From Patellaria atrata CBS 101060 (lineage: Eukaryota; Ascomycota; Dothideomycetes; Patellariales; Patellariaceae): a DNA stretch of 64,000 nt. How positions within the stretch are numbered: the first letter of the stretch is position 1; every line of letters starts with the position of its first letter. Shown here piece by piece: positions 1-12,724 of the stretch. The position numbers were made by a program, and so were the translations under genes. The notes under the pieces were generated by a model, which was not told where the DNA came from, did no database searches, and saw nothing but the letters and a program-made list of their open reading frames with translations. Location: NCBI GenBank assembly GCA_010093705.1, contig MU006090.1:2166308-2230307 (forward strand). The letters run 5' to 3'.

Positions 1-266
1 GTGAGGGATGATAATATAACGTTCATGGTGGACTACGAATACTGAATTGAAGACGAGAGCTCCAGTACTTTCTCGAAGCATTTCACCGCTTCTGATTGGC
101 AAAGTTCCCTTGGCGCTCCCCACGTTTGTTGCCCGTGCGTTCGCCTGGCCGCTCGCGGAATTTTCTCTCATCTCTGACTCGAAACAAGCCACCAGAGCCC
201 AATACCAATCTCTCACTTTTCTATCATTCTACCACTCTTAGACCTACATATAAGACAGAAGCAATT

Positions 267-1311
267 ATGGGTTTCATTGATCTTCTATCCGATGCGGGCT
301 TGACCCGTAAGTACCTCGCTCATATAGACTTGATTGATAGCGTATATCCTACCATGGGGCATTTGCTAAGTACACGTCGATAGTACTCAACAACTGGGTC
401 AAGACACGAAGCTATATCATAGGGTGAGTCAAACTCTTCTTCGAAAGATTCCTCTTGTTCTTCCCCACTCTTTTATACTGTTATGATGAACAATATTCGT
501 CCGTGTTTATGAGGCGGCTTAAGACCCCGCCGAATGATCTCAAACGTTGCGTAAACCGCACCTCTGACCCCTTTCCATTTCTGGAACTATTCAACATTGT
601 ATTGAAAGTCATCGTTTAGCAGTAAATCTAACAGGCTCGTAGATATGCCCCATCCCAAGCGGACGTGAAAGTCTATGAGGGTGTTAGCGCTCCTCCTCCA
701 GTCGAGAAGTACCCATTCGCATACAGATGGTGGAAGCACATCGACAGCTTCAAGTCCGAATTCTCTTCTCTACCGGGTGACCCATCCAAGGCCGCAGATG
801 CGTATGGTCCCGAACAGACTGAGCTACCTGTCAACCCCTCAAAGGCTCCCGCAGAGGCAGAGGATGACGAGGACGTCGATCTCTTCGGTAGTGATGATGA
901 GGAGGAGGACGCAGAAGCTGCTAGGATCAGGGAGGAGAGGCTCGCTGAATACAAGAAGAAGAAGGAGGGCAAGATTAAGCCGGCAGCCAAGTCTATTGTC
1001 ACTCTGGACGTCAAACCTTGGGGTGAGTCATACCTCAATTCTCAAATCCAATCGAGGGTAAATTCTAACGTATCTGAACAGATGACGAGACCGATATGAA
1101 GGAGTTAGAGGCGAATGTCCGTGGCATCGAGCAGGATGGCTTGGTCTGGGGTGCCAGCAAGCTTGTCGCCGTCGGCTTCGGCATCAAGAAGCTCCAGATT
1201 AATTTGGTCATTGAAGACGATAAGGTGTCTCTTGACGAACTTCAGAGCAAGATCGAAGAGTTCGAGGACCATGTCCAATCCACCGATGTTGCTGCCATGC
1301 AAAAGCTGTAG
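267..1311 (+). CDS. EFB1: Translation elongation factor 1-beta (eEF1B alpha subunit)
   Basis: Guanine-nucleotide exchange factor that recharges eEF1A with GTP in cytosolic translation elongation. I read four exons, 267-306, 384-423, 643-1022 and 1082-1311, which sum to 690 nt (229 aa). The split N-terminus [13 protein letters not shown] / [14 protein letters not shown] / YAPSQADV is the usual fungal GST-C-like start. It is followed by an acidic stretch rich in D and E ([18 protein letters not shown], about residues 90-110), which contains the typical DLFGSD signature. The C-terminal GEF domain has the DVKPWDDETDM start and ends VAAMQKL. Donors are GTAAGT, GTGAGT and GTGAGT. Length and motifs match the family. 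It is convergent with the G-patch gene, with 277 bp between stops. Confidence 0.95.
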
Positions 1312-1588
1312 ATCAGCGAATTTCATATCATACTCGGTTCTGCATGGTAAGCTACGGCTAGGGATGAAATGAATATGTCATGATGCTTCACGAATTCTAT
1401 GCATCCAAAAAGCTAGATGAAATCCACGAGTCTCAAATGGACCCTTCGTGACAAGACTTTGCCCTGTGTTGTATAGTGATTCCATAAAGTGCTAATGCCA
1501 CAAGGGAACAACTATGAACGCTACATTTCAGCATCTGCAATCCCAAATAACAGTATGGTAACTCTATGCAATGCTCAATAAAGGTATA

Positions 1589-3784
1589 TCAATCGTCCTC
1601 GTCATCACTCCCAAAAACTGCACGGAAGAGGTCATCACCAGCCTTTTCGCCTTCCAACGCCTCATTTCTCTCAACGTCCACCACAGCCATCCGCTGCGGT
1701 GCCTGCACTGGTATCGTCTTTGCGCCCTCATGAGCCCCAGCACTACTAACCTCGAGATTCTTCAATGACCCTTTCACCAGCTGTTCCACATCCATCTGAC
1801 TGATCACGTCCGTTTTATTCGGATTGTGCCTCCCCTCACCCGCCTCGTTTCCCTCTTTACCCGTATCCGACATCACATGCGCCGGCGGCTTCACATTAAA
1901 CCGCTTGCACAGCAGCCTAGTCGGATACCACCTCTCCACCCTCCTCGTCATGTGCCCATACATACCCATCCGGGCCGCCTCCTCCGCTGGATCTTCTACC
2001 TTTTTCGGGGTTGACAGCAGTTCTGGTCCGCCTTCCTTTCCTGAACCCGGGTCTAACGCTCCGGCCGTGGAGGTAGTGAACCGAGACGCCATAGCCCCAC
2101 TTACGGGCTTAAAAACCATGGCTGCCTGCGCAAATTCCCTCAACTCACTTACCCAGCCCTGCTCCGACGCCCGAGGTGCCCTACGCGGAAGCATCTCCCT
2201 CCCCCTTTTAACCCCATCCGTCCTCGCCTTGAGCTCCAAAAAAGCCCTATACCGCTCCCGTTTCTCCAAATCATCTGCATAAAGCATCCAACCCCTCTTT
2301 AACGCAGCGTCTGCAGTTTCTTTATCCAGTTGAGGTACTAGCGCCCAGAGGTCGGCCTGTTTTTGCTCCTCCGTCTTACGGTGTTCGGATGGGGGTGCCT
2401 CGCTTTTCGCTGGAGGAAGGTCAGAGCGGCCGGTTGCGGAGGCGAGCTTGTTGCGGGTGGCTGGTGAGAGGAAGTCGAAGACTGACTTGCCGGGGAGAGG
2501 TGACTCGCCGAGGAGGGCAGCGCGAGCGGTGGGGTTGAGAGTTGACGCCTTGGCGGCATCTTTTGTGGATTGATAGGATGGTGTGCTGGATTTGGTTGCG
2601 GCATCGGGAGAGGTTGTAGCTTTGGAGGGTTTCCAGTCCGGGGGCACCTTTGGGGGTGGATATTCATTCTCGGATTGGAGGGAGGAACGGGTAGAGAGGA
2701 CGAAGCCGTCGAGTGGCAAGCGTCCGTCGCGGCATTTGCGAAAGCCGTTGGTGAGTTTGTGGTTGAGGGACTTTTTAGAGACAAAGGTTGGTCTGGTGGC
2801 TAGCAAAGGGTTCGCGGCTGCTTTGCTGACAACCTTTTTGGGTTTCTTCTCGGGACCTAAGACACGCTTATATGATAGCTTTGGGCCTATTTCGTAGGGG
2901 TCCTCGTCGTCTGAGCCGGTGTCGTTGAGGATGCCCACCCCGAAGCCGCTTTTTCTAGCTTTGGGTTTTTTGAATAGCGACGTAGTTTTGATGCTCATAA
3001 TGGGATCTATATCATCTCTGCCATCTTCAAGGTTCTTTTTTCCATCATCCAAGCGCTTCAGGCTTCCCTCGCTCGCGAAACCTAGACCCTTCTGATCGTT
3101 CTTCCGGTTGAATGAGATCATTGGAGAGTTTTCGGGCGCGAACAGGTGTGTCTCCCGGTCCGGCTCCCCATTTTCACCTGTCGTATCATCAAGACAGGCC
3201 TTCCTACGTACCCTAGGTCCGACACCTTGTCCCTGTCGCCAACCCATCTTCTGTAGCAAGTTGACCCCCATAGTAACTCCTGAAGTCCTGGCGATGTCCA
3301 TGAGAATGTGCCTGCGTTTGGTATCGTTCTCTGTGGATCCCAATGCAGCGAAAGAATCGGCGGTCTGTAGTTTCTCTGCCTCAGCCTGCTCTGCTAGGTC
3401 TTCCTCATCCATGAAATCTTCTGGTTTCTGTTGTCTAGACTTCTGGTCTTGATGCCGGTTCGTGCGGGAAGAGACGAAGGTGGAAGGGGTCCATCCTTCT
3501 TTTGAACCTACGGAATTAAAATACCTTCAAAACGGTCTTAGTATGGTGAAGTTGTCCAGGAAGTTAAGTAGTACTTACCCAGCGCTGAATCCACCAGTAA
3601 ACGCTCCGTGGAGTCGTTTCCTCCCTCTCTCATCAGTAACTTCTTGCTTCCAGATCGGTACGTAAGACCCATCATCTCGAGCGGAAGAGTCTAGTGGGGG
3701 TAGTGGAGTGCCGTAAAAGGCGTATGGCGATTCTTGTCTCTGGAGGTCTGCTTCATATGCCGTTCTAGATCTCTTTGACGCCAT
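1589..3784 (-). CDS. G-patch domain protein of the GPATCH1/DUF1604 family
   Basis: Likely spliceosome-associated RNA-processing factor; the G-patch is known to bind and activate DEAH helicases. Two exons on the minus strand, 3579-3784 and 1589-3524, separated by a 54-nt intron, give 2142 nt (713 aa). The N-terminus has the DUF1604 signature: YGTPLPPLD, then [31 protein letters not shown] and [11 protein letters not shown], which spans the splice junction and so confirms the intron. The G-patch lies near residues 150-180 ([20 protein letters not shown]). The rest is low-complexity with charged and proline/serine-rich stretches, ending in an acidic FGSDDEDD tail. I take the nuclear role from the family; the exact partner helicase cannot be seen here. 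Confidence 0.93.
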
Positions 3785-4931
3785 CTTTCCCTAGGCCTTG
3801 GATGCTGTCCAGACATTGATGCTTGTATATATGCTATCTTAGCATGACGAGGTCAGAAGTGGTATCCCAAAGATGATTCGCAGACACGGAAAAATATAAC
3901 AATTGAGCATGAAAGTCTGGAATACAAGGCATTGATTAGATAAGATGTAGATCTGACCAGCTTGAGAAGGCTAGTCTGGCGGTAACCGGAATAGAACTAT
4001 TTCTAGGGGTAAGGTGCAAAAGTACAGCACCTTTTCTTTGCAGTGACAATAGAATTACCATATTAGTCAACATTCGATTACAGCTCAAGATACCTCAGCT
4101 TATACCTTACTTGAATCTCGCATTTAAGAGCAGACGGGAATCTTATTATAGAGAAAGCAGCAACTAAAGGCCCATACCCTAAAGAAGTCTGAATAAATAT
4201 TGTACTGTATAGTACAGTACATGGTAAGGTAACAGCTACCGTAGTGGTCCGTACTATCTCTCCGTTTAGCCTCACACTATCTTCAATTCTACCCGACACT
4301 TGATTGTGGACCAATTCGGTCCTCCTAGAATTCCCGTCGTACTGCTATATTTCGTTGCAGTACCGTAGTGACCACTTCGTTCAGGAACTCGAGAAGTTGA
4401 AAGACAATTCGAAAAGAGCCTTCAGGTATCCGGTTTGGGGTTTGCATGCAAGGTATAGTAGAGATTTAAAGAAGCGAACGGCGCAGAGATTGCCCTGACA
4501 AGCGCCCAGGTGCCCCTTCCGCTAGAGTTCTAGTTGCTCTTTGCTCTTGCTTCCCCATCCACCTCCAGGTTCACCCTACTTTGAGACATCCTCTCTCTGT
4601 ATCAACCCTCACGCGCCTGTTGTGGTATGTATCTCAAACATCCGTGATCTAATCGATTTACTTGAACTCGGTCAGCCTTAAATCTGAACTGAACAGCTTT
4701 CGACAGACGGGCAACAGCGGGTGTCAGGTTCATCTGAATCTGGAGAGTAGAGGCCTTCCCACGTCACTCCCTTCAAACAGCTCCAGCACCCGTGCGTTCC
4801 TCCTTGCTCAACCCAATCTACCTGAAGCTCTCGGCCTCTTCACAACCAAAATCTTTGTTTCTACAGGATAGAGCCACAATCTGTCAAACGACCGTGATCG
4901 CGGTTAAATCCTAATTTAGATCTACATCAAA
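3785..4931. other. Intergenic region between G-patch gene and Kin1 gene
   Basis: This holds the divergent promoters of the G-patch gene and the kinase. A short palindrome-rich stretch near 4197-4222 (TGTACTGTATAGTACAGTAC) is one of several similar TACTGTAC/GTACAGTA motifs scattered in intergenic DNA of this window. The 4500-4620 part is pyrimidine-rich, as fungal core promoters often are. I see no protein gene. Confidence 0.6.
4625..4675 (+). other. Possible 5'-UTR intron of the Kin1 gene
   Basis: A 51-nt stretch starts GTATGT, has a CTAAT branch-like motif and ends TCAG, with no coding frame on either side. It is upstream of the kinase ATG at 4932 and looks like a leader intron. This rests on splice-site pattern only. 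Confidence 0.35.
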
Positions 4932-7900
4932 ATGTCATCAGCAGCACCAAATTCACCGTCTGTAGCTCGGAGTGCGACCACGTCGCGTCGCCAACAGAGC
5001 GTCACAAACCCCGCCGACCGTCCACACAGGTCTCAATCTACAACAACACGACCGTCCGCTCCTCCAGGCTCCCCTCATCGCTCTCACTCACATTCACACT
5101 CACACTCGCGCTCCTCACAGCAGGGCAACCTATTTAACGTTGCTCGTCGGGACTTTGAGCAAAGCAACGTTGCGCATCCTCCCTCAGCTTCAAGGCGAAG
5201 CGAATCAAGGGACGGCAACCGGGCAGCACCCACTCCCTCGAGAACCGAATCCGCTAGAAGGACTTCTTCGCGCTCTGGACACGCGCGTCATGCTTCAGAC
5301 GCTTCAGCAATGAGTAACGCCGCCACCAACGGAGAGGCTAGAGCAATTCCAACGGCCAGTGGGCAGCCCCGGAGAAGGACTACAATAGGTGCATCAACTG
5401 GGCAATGGTTACTAGGCAAGACGATCGGAGCTGGAAGTATGGGAAAGGTGAAGTTGGCAAGAAACATGGACACTGGAGAACAGGTAACGAGGCTTTATTC
5501 CGAGTCCCGTCACTCCTTTTGCTAACGGTCTCACAAGGTCGCCGTCAAGATCGTCCCTCGCCAGTCTACAGATGAGCATAGGACGCAACAAGACCGCGAA
5601 AGAGCGGATCATTCCAAAGAGGTTCGAACTGCGAGGGAGGCGGCGATCGTCAGCCTCGTCAATCATCCATATATTTGCGGCATGCGGGATGTCGTCCGGA
5701 CGAACTATCATTGGTACATGCTGTTCGAATACGTAAATGGAGGTCAGATGCTCGACTACATCATATCACATGGCCGTCTAAAGGAGAAACAAGCTCGTAA
5801 ATTCGGACGCCAAATCGCTAGCGCCCTTGATTACTGCCACCGCAATAGTATAGTTCACAGAGACCTTAAGATTGAAAACATTCTGATCAGCAAGACGGGC
5901 GATATTAAGATTATTGATTTTGGCCTTAGTAACCTTTTCTCCCCTAGAAGTCATCTCAAGACTTTCTGTGGGAGTCTTTATTTTGCTGCACCGGAATTAT
6001 TACAAGCCAAGCAGTACACCGGTCCGGAAGTAGATATATGGAGTTTTGGCATCGTTTTATACGTTCTTGTATGCGGAAAGGTCCCTTTTGATGACCAAAG
6101 CATGCCTCAGTTGCATGCAAAGATAAAGAAAGGAGTCGTTGACTATCCAGCATGGCTATCTGCAGGTAGGTGCATTTGTGACCCTTCATATTTCTAGACT
6201 GACTTTGAAATTGTAGAATGTAAAAACTTGATTTCTCGGATGTTGGTTACCGATCCCCGGCAACGTGCGAGTCTCAGTGAGATTCTAAACCATCCATGGA
6301 TTACAAAAGGCTTTAATGCTCCCCCGGAGAATTTTCTTCCTCATCGGGAGCCGATACAGTTACCTCTAGACTCACAAATAATCGAAAAGATGACCGGTTT
6401 TGATTTTGGATCAAATGCGTATATCACAACTCAGCTCACTAAAGTCATCGAATCTGAGGATTACCAGCACGCTGTTCGTGTCGCTGCACGAAAGAACCAA
6501 CAAGCTCAGACGCCAGATCAGGAACGTAAACGAGGAGTTTTCGATTTCTACAAACGGCGAAACTCTACCACAAGCAGAGACACCCTCAGCAATCCTTCAT
6601 TCGAAGCATTGTCACTAGGCAATGACCCTGTCAACGCTTATAGCCCATTGCTTTCGGTTTACTACCTAGTTCGAGAGAAGCAGGAGCGGGAAAAGTCCGA
6701 AGCGAATCCCGGAGCTCTCAGCATGCCTATGTCTCCTGGTGAGCAACCACTGAAACTACCGGATCTTCCGGCACCCGAAGCTGCACATACCAATTCTGCA
6801 GCTTATGAGATGAAAGGCGAGAAACCTACTGGTGGTCGATCGCGCCCAAGAGCAAGAACCCATGGCGAGGACGAGGTCACTGAAGGTCTACAGAAGTTGA
6901 ATCTCAACGTCCCTGGTGGTCCAGTCTCGCCTGCAATCATCACACCTCCAAGTGAACAACCTTACAAAAAGGAAAGTACCGCTGCCGGCTTGCTTCGAAG
7001 ATTTAGCACACGACGACATAAGGAGCCTGATCGAGAAAGGCATAGTCCAATGCCGCCACCTTCAGTCGCCGTCTCGACACCTCCAACTGAGAGTAGCAAC
7101 TTTATACGAAAGAGCTTCAGCGTTAGACGCTCACGAGATAAGGATGCACCCTCTCCGGCCCATCTGCAGCCCACTTCACCTCAGCATCAGCAGACAGAGC
7201 TGTTAACTCCGCCGGCAACAACAGGTGGCTCTTCTAGACGGCTGAAAGGACTGGGCAGGTCCGCAAGCGTCAATTCTACTGACATACGGCGCCGTCTATC
7301 TCGACGCGGCGGGAATGAGAACAGCCCCGAACCTCCCCTTACAAGCGGGTCGGATCGATCCGACGCTAGCGATCAAAAACATAAAGCAGGCGATGCTGCA
7401 TCGGAGGACAACGAAGCCTCTCGTCCTCGCGCTGCTCCTGCATCACGAGCCAAGTCTCTCGGTCATGCACGGAGAGAGAGCATCCAAGCTCGCCGTGCTC
7501 TACGGGAGCAAGCCAGACAGTCGAACGTACCAGAAGAGACGGACCAGGAACTCGCGGCTAGCGCCGACGACAACAGCAGGGTGAATCCCAGCTCGGAGAA
7601 CATGAAGCCGGTATATTTGAAGGGCTTGTTTAGCGTTTCGACGACAAGCAGCCGGCCGCTGTCGTTCATCAGGTCAGATATTATCCGCGTACTTAAGCAA
7701 CTCGGTGTTGACTTCCACGAAATAAAAGGCGGATTCAGCTGTCGTCACGTTCCAAGCATCGACCTGAACAAAGCAGCGGACAATCCGCCCCTCCTGACGC
7801 AGAGCGGGACCCTCGGCGGTCACAAGAGGCGCATCAGCTTCGGCGGTCTCATGGGCGGCGATAAAGAGAAGGATGAGTTCAGAGAACAGCAGAAGCCTCT

Positions 7901-8216
7901 ACCACAAACACCAAAGTCAACCCGATCCCGTCATACCGCCAGACAGGATAATAGCTATACGAACTCGGACGAGTCAGACGAGAGCGATGCTAAAGACCCT
8001 AGCCGAAACAGGAGTGATAGACCTCTTCGTGCGGCGGGCGAGACAACCACACATGTACAGAGTGATATGGGTAGCAATATGGTGTTGAAGTTTGAGATCT
8101 TCCTCGTCAAGGTTCCACTACTTCAGCTGCATGGGATCCAATTTAAGAAGGTGGATGGTGGGACATGGCAGTATAAGAGCTTGGCGCAGAAGATTTTGGA
8201 TGAGTTACGAATTTGA
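4932..8216 (+). CDS. KIN1: Serine/threonine kinase of the KIN1/PAR-1/MARK family
   Basis: Polarity and exocytosis kinase acting at the cell cortex in fungi. Three exons, 4932-5483, 5538-6165 and 6217-8216, give 3180 nt (1059 aa). The N-terminal 150 residues are basic, Ser/His/Arg-rich and disordered. The kinase domain spans about residues 155-420: glycine loop [14 protein letters not shown] lysine after the first splice junction, [10 protein letters not shown] catalytic loop, DFGLSNLF, and [12 protein letters not shown] activation segment. All catalytic residues are present. The long middle is Ser/Pro/Arg-rich and probably regulatory. The C-terminus (about 960-1059, including [20 protein letters not shown]) is a KA1 membrane-lipid-binding domain. 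Length is close to S. cerevisiae Kin1. The family call is firm; orthology to KIN1 rather than another MARK-like kinase is inferred from the KA1 domain and overall length. Confidence 0.95.
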
Positions 8217-9966
8217 GATAGCTGATTTCCCCTAGTGGGAAGTTGACAAGCAAAGGGGATATCTGGTCTTCTAACCTCTCTTCTTTTCTTTTCTCTACTT
8301 CGAGCTATATGGCGCTGGATGCCCTTAATCCTACTATACTCTTGTCTAGAGACATCTTGAAGGACGTTTCTGGCGTACTTCCAGCTCACTACGCTAATGA
8401 CGAGTTTCTTTTGTCTCTTCTTCTGTAGCAGGCTTAGCGGAGCGTTTGTAATCTATGTGCATTCCTTTCTACGTTCAACCTTTGTTCTCCTTGCTTTTCT
8501 TCTGAAAATACGAGGATTTTGTGGTACTTCGTCTTCAAACTAGATAACGGTTGACTTAGTCAAAACAAGGGTCTGTGACTGATTCCGAGTTAGATAGACT
8601 TACAACTGGCTCGAAGATGTGAGCTCGTCTGCAGGGAGGCTCAAAACATTAGGGCCCAAAGTTCCTGAACATTCAAGAATTATGCGGAGAACTTTAAACT
8701 AAGCACTCAGCGAGTGGCCACTTGGTCACAAAGAATAGCAATACCCCTGGATAACTGTACACTCCAAATCAATCCGAGAATGGTACAAAAGATGGTTCTG
8801 CATCGACCAAGTTAATTTTCCGTGTGCCTCTAGAAGTATCACCTGCAATTACAGGGACCTTTCGGCCCGCCTCGACGAACATGCTCCAGTCGTAGCCGAC
8901 TTAAACCTGCAAAGTACATCTACAACTACAACGCCGTAACGAGGAGTCTCGTCGCAAAGTACTCTCTAATCACATCGCTTTCTTACACACGGCGTGGGAA
9001 TGAGCATTCTACGCGAGTAGAGGCTGGCTGAAGACTACGTTGGTGAACCAGCTCAAGCAGTCGGTCTGAGGTCGAGATGGGATACGAGAGTACAGTTCTG
9101 ATTTCATTGAATCTTTGATGCTTGTTTTTATTCAAAGCCCCATCTACACCAAATAGCCTTGGATCTTCTTCAGCTTTGGATTTGTTCAGCTTGGATCTGG
9201 TCCACACTTACCCATACAGGCGGGAGATGACACGAGTAGACTTCCAATATTCAGTTCCTCTGCTACCGTCACCGTTGGCTCGAGAAGTTTAACATCGCAA
9301 TAAGCACTTGCACAATAACCGCATCTTTAATCACCGCGAGTAATGTGGCATCACCCCTATCTCGAATCTCTCTGCAACTTCATCTTATTGATCAGCTCGA
9401 TTCTTTTACACCTCCACCATTTCAAAGTATGCATCCATTGGAAGATTTCACCCCTGAATGCAATGACCCAACCACCAAAATATCTGGCTGTGTGTCTATA
9501 TTGCTATTATACCGCTGAATCTCAAGCTGAGCGAGGAACAGTCTGGAGGTTGCCTATCCCGAAGAGCGGTGGATATCCACAACGAATGACCTGTCCATCT
9601 TTCGAAAAAGAAAGTAGACACTGTTGCAGCGATACAGTATAGTACTTCTGACTTCCTGCATCATGGCAAAAACATAGTTTTCTAACCAGCCACGTTTAAG
9701 CCAGCTCTTGCGCAATCAACCTCCTCGAATTCTAGAGGAGACAACTCTGCAATATCCACTCTTCACAAAACAGTTCTCAACTATAAAAGTGCCATCCAAA
9801 TCTCTCACCTTCGCTCTTTAACACATTGCAACTTTTCATCCGCGCTTGTTGTTAAGCCTCTCGAATCACCCATCTTTCGTTCGATCCCCTTGTTACCCAC
9901 AATTTTATCAAATCACCATAGCAAAACAGCACCTCGTATCAATAATTTTATATCCCACGGTCGCTT
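8217..9966. other. Intergenic, 1.75 kb, no supported gene
   Basis: Short open frames here (for example 8983-9207 minus, 74 codons) have no recognisable motif and no splice context. The 9700-9960 stretch, with CTATAAAAG at 9780 and pyrimidine-rich DNA, looks like the promoter and leader of the following locus. Confidence 0.55.
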
Positions 9967-11668
9967 ATGGCAGGTGAAAATCTCTACGTCATTCTTCCGG
10001 GGAGCGTCACCGGTGATTTATGGCATGTCGCAGCTGCACAAATTTTATCCGGAACGTACTCCAAAGAACATCCCAACGTCGTTGTTGTGATGGCTATAAA
10101 CCCATTGATCAAGAAGGATTATGGTGGCGACGTAAAAAATGCCGAAGCAGAGACTGAGAAGAAGCACGCTAAGATCAACTATGACTACTTCCAGAGTATT
10201 GGCCTAAAGTGCATGCTATTGCAGGTCGATTACTCCATAGACAAGAAGGGCGACGGAACTGCAAATAAGGACATTGAAAAGATCATGTGGAAACAGCCAA
10301 ATACATAGTACGATAAGCAATACGAACGTCTTAGAGGTGAAGACCCGACGTACCTATTCAACAAGGTCATTCAAGACGTTTAACGGAAGAATGCGGTCGA
10401 ACCTCAGGTCGGTTTTAACTTTCCGGCCCAAGACAGTAAACTTTCAGACCGAGTTCTAAAGCTCATGACCGCGACAACCATTACTATCAATCTCCTTACC
10501 GGTCTGAAGGTTGGTGAGGCGGAAGAACGTATGGCTTGTTTCAGTAGCAAAATGTTCGGTATTCCCGACAAAGAAGATGGGCAGGTTGGAGTTGACCCCG
10601 AGGTTCAGGAGAAAGCAGATACCAAGCACGCGATGCTTTAAAACCTTATCCATACGGTGCTGGATAGCACTGGAGCTAAGCAGAAAAAGCTAGACCGTGT
10701 GGTTCTTGAAAATTATCGCGTTGGCCACGTTAACGGCGGGATGGACTCCAATCTGGAAATGTCCAAATGGTTCAAGAATGAGGCTGAAAAGAAAGGTATG
10801 GCAGTCATATATGTCATAGTCATCGACATGACCCAAGAGAGAGGACGAGAGGCATATAGCAAACTTGAAGCAACCAAGGGGAACGTACTCTTCGACCTTG
10901 ACAACAAAAATGACCCGGTACAGCAAGGATGGCCGGGATTGGACTCAAGAGCTCAGGCCCTGTTTTGGGCAAAGGTTACAAGTAACAAAGATATCGCCGG
11001 GGTATTTAGCGGACGAAGTGGTTCTGTTGACGTCGCTGGTTTTAATGGAGTAAATGTCTTCTTCTGGGATGAGCCTTTCATCAGGCGGGCTACAGGTCCG
11101 TTAGCACCTGTCCTCTCAACAGATAAAGACTACAAGGACCTTGATAATGCTATGGGTGCGGATGCCAGCAATTCTAGGGACGCTGCAAATGGACGGATCG
11201 CGCAATGCTTTCGCTCTCTTCAACTGCTTCCTATCATGGCCGTTGCGTGCCCCGTGGATCCTATATTCGAAAGAAAGGATGAAAAGGGTGCATCTATACC
11301 CTTTGGGAAAGATAAAAAAGGCCAGCCCATCAGAAATTGGACAAAAGTACATCAGCCGGAGCTGGACAGATGGTTTGATGCCATCCAGCACGGGGGAAGG
11401 TTCCCTCGGGGTGAAGTTTAGAAGGCGACCTTCCAGACATCACCACCTATTGAGCACTGGAGAATGGTAAATCTAAAATCCTCTGATTTTTACCGACTAT
11501 ACTCATTCTAACTGCTCCCTTGACAGAGACGATCTCTTGACTGGTACCGGCAGACGGTCATGGAGCATCTTCCTCTAGACATAATTTCTAAGGTATTCCA
11601 GGATGTTCCCGAGTACCAATGCGCAAAGGTGAGCGGGAGAGTCGCAGATGGCTGGGATAAGGAGTAGT
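9967..11668 (+). pseudogene. Conserved unknown gene with in-frame stops
   Basis: I do not recognise the family. One reading frame starting at ATG 9967 (MAGENLYVILPGSVTGDLWH) stays protein-like for about 1.5 kb and is interrupted by four stop codons without any frameshift. A good intron (GTAAAT...TTGACAG, about 11467-11526) joins it to a last exon ending TAG at about 11668, so the ancestral product was about 545 aa. Every interrupting stop is TAA or TAG where a glutamine codon CAA/CAG would fit, as expected from CpA to TpA transitions of RIP. The part at 10657-11421 is the longest intact stretch (254 codons). No signal peptide or membrane segment is visible. It is either a RIP-damaged recent pseudogene or a locus whose stops are read through; the former is far more likely. 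Confidence 0.65.
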
Positions 11669-12724
11669 AGGGCTGGTATAGTTATCAAGTCCTAGGTTCT
11701 GATATAGATCGTAGAAGCATTCTGGATTCAATTTTTTTTTTCCAGAATCCTATCGGCAATGACTTGACGTAATGGTTCTATCGGGACCCTTTTGACGGAT
11801 GCTTTCTCTTTGTTGAACCACCTTAACGCCCTATGAGATACGTTGGCATCATTACCAGTTTCCAAAGCGGGACTTTCCGAACCCTACTCACTTCAAACCG
11901 AGACCTGGTCCGTAGTTCGTTCCTGTCCCCGGGATATTCCCCCTTAGCCCTGTCTTCTCCCTCGATCCCTAAAATTACAAATTGTACGCCAAAACGAAAA
12001 TGTACGTAAATATGAGGTGTATAGATATATCACCACAAATGTATATAGATGATACATCAAGGTCCTACGCCCGTGCCGCTGCATACCTTGTAGGTACATA
12101 ATATCTAGGAGATGAAGGGCCGAAATGTAGTAACTCGGTAATCATATGGGTAAGTTAGACTCATTGGGTAATCCTTCCGCCAAACCTTATGATGCTCGGG
12201 CTACGCAAATTTGGGTCCCAAGTTATATTCCAGACCTTGAAGTGTCGGCTCAGCTTTAGATCAATCCAAACCACCCTTGAAATGCGGCTTCCTGATAAAA
12301 GCACCTGGGGAGGTTCAAGAGATTATGAAAGAAAGGCGGTTGCAAAGGCTTTTTTTATTTCTCATTTCTAATAACTGTACGAGTATATTATGCTCTTGGT
12401 AGGCCTGATGACCTACCTATACGTGCTGCTCATTCTGCTCCGCCTTCAAATCCCCATATCAGTGGTGTTACCACTGGCATAGCAAACCAAATCACTAACA
12501 TCTTCTCCAGTAATAGTTTATTAGTTACAGGAGATGGGTACTTTAGTACTGATGAGAAGCGTTATCTCACGCAGTGGTTTTTGTAGAACTCCGCGCATGA
12601 CATACCTAGGGATTTCAGCTTCCTATACTAACATATTGACTTTCAGATGGCTGTTACGATTTGTACATTCTCGTCAAGGTCTCCTCTGAAGCTCCTTTGT
12701 ATATAGTGGACTTTAGGTTTGATT
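11669..12724. other. Intergenic, 1.06 kb
   Basis: AT-rich and without recognisable coding or repeat content. It contains the 3' flanks of the two neighbouring convergent loci. The 60-codon open frame at 12189-12371 has no features that support a gene. Confidence 0.55.

Noticed and set aside
673-1038. Antisense frame over the EF-1beta exon
   Set aside because: Serine-rich mirror of the acidic coding stretch; no independent support.
2338-2784. Second minus frame inside the G-patch gene
   Set aside because: Low-complexity shadow of the Pro/Ser-rich coding region.
9967-11668. Programmed stop-codon read-through or selenocysteine
   Set aside because: Stops are both TAA and TAG and all match glutamine-codon transitions; no read-through context recurs and fungi lack selenocysteine insertion.
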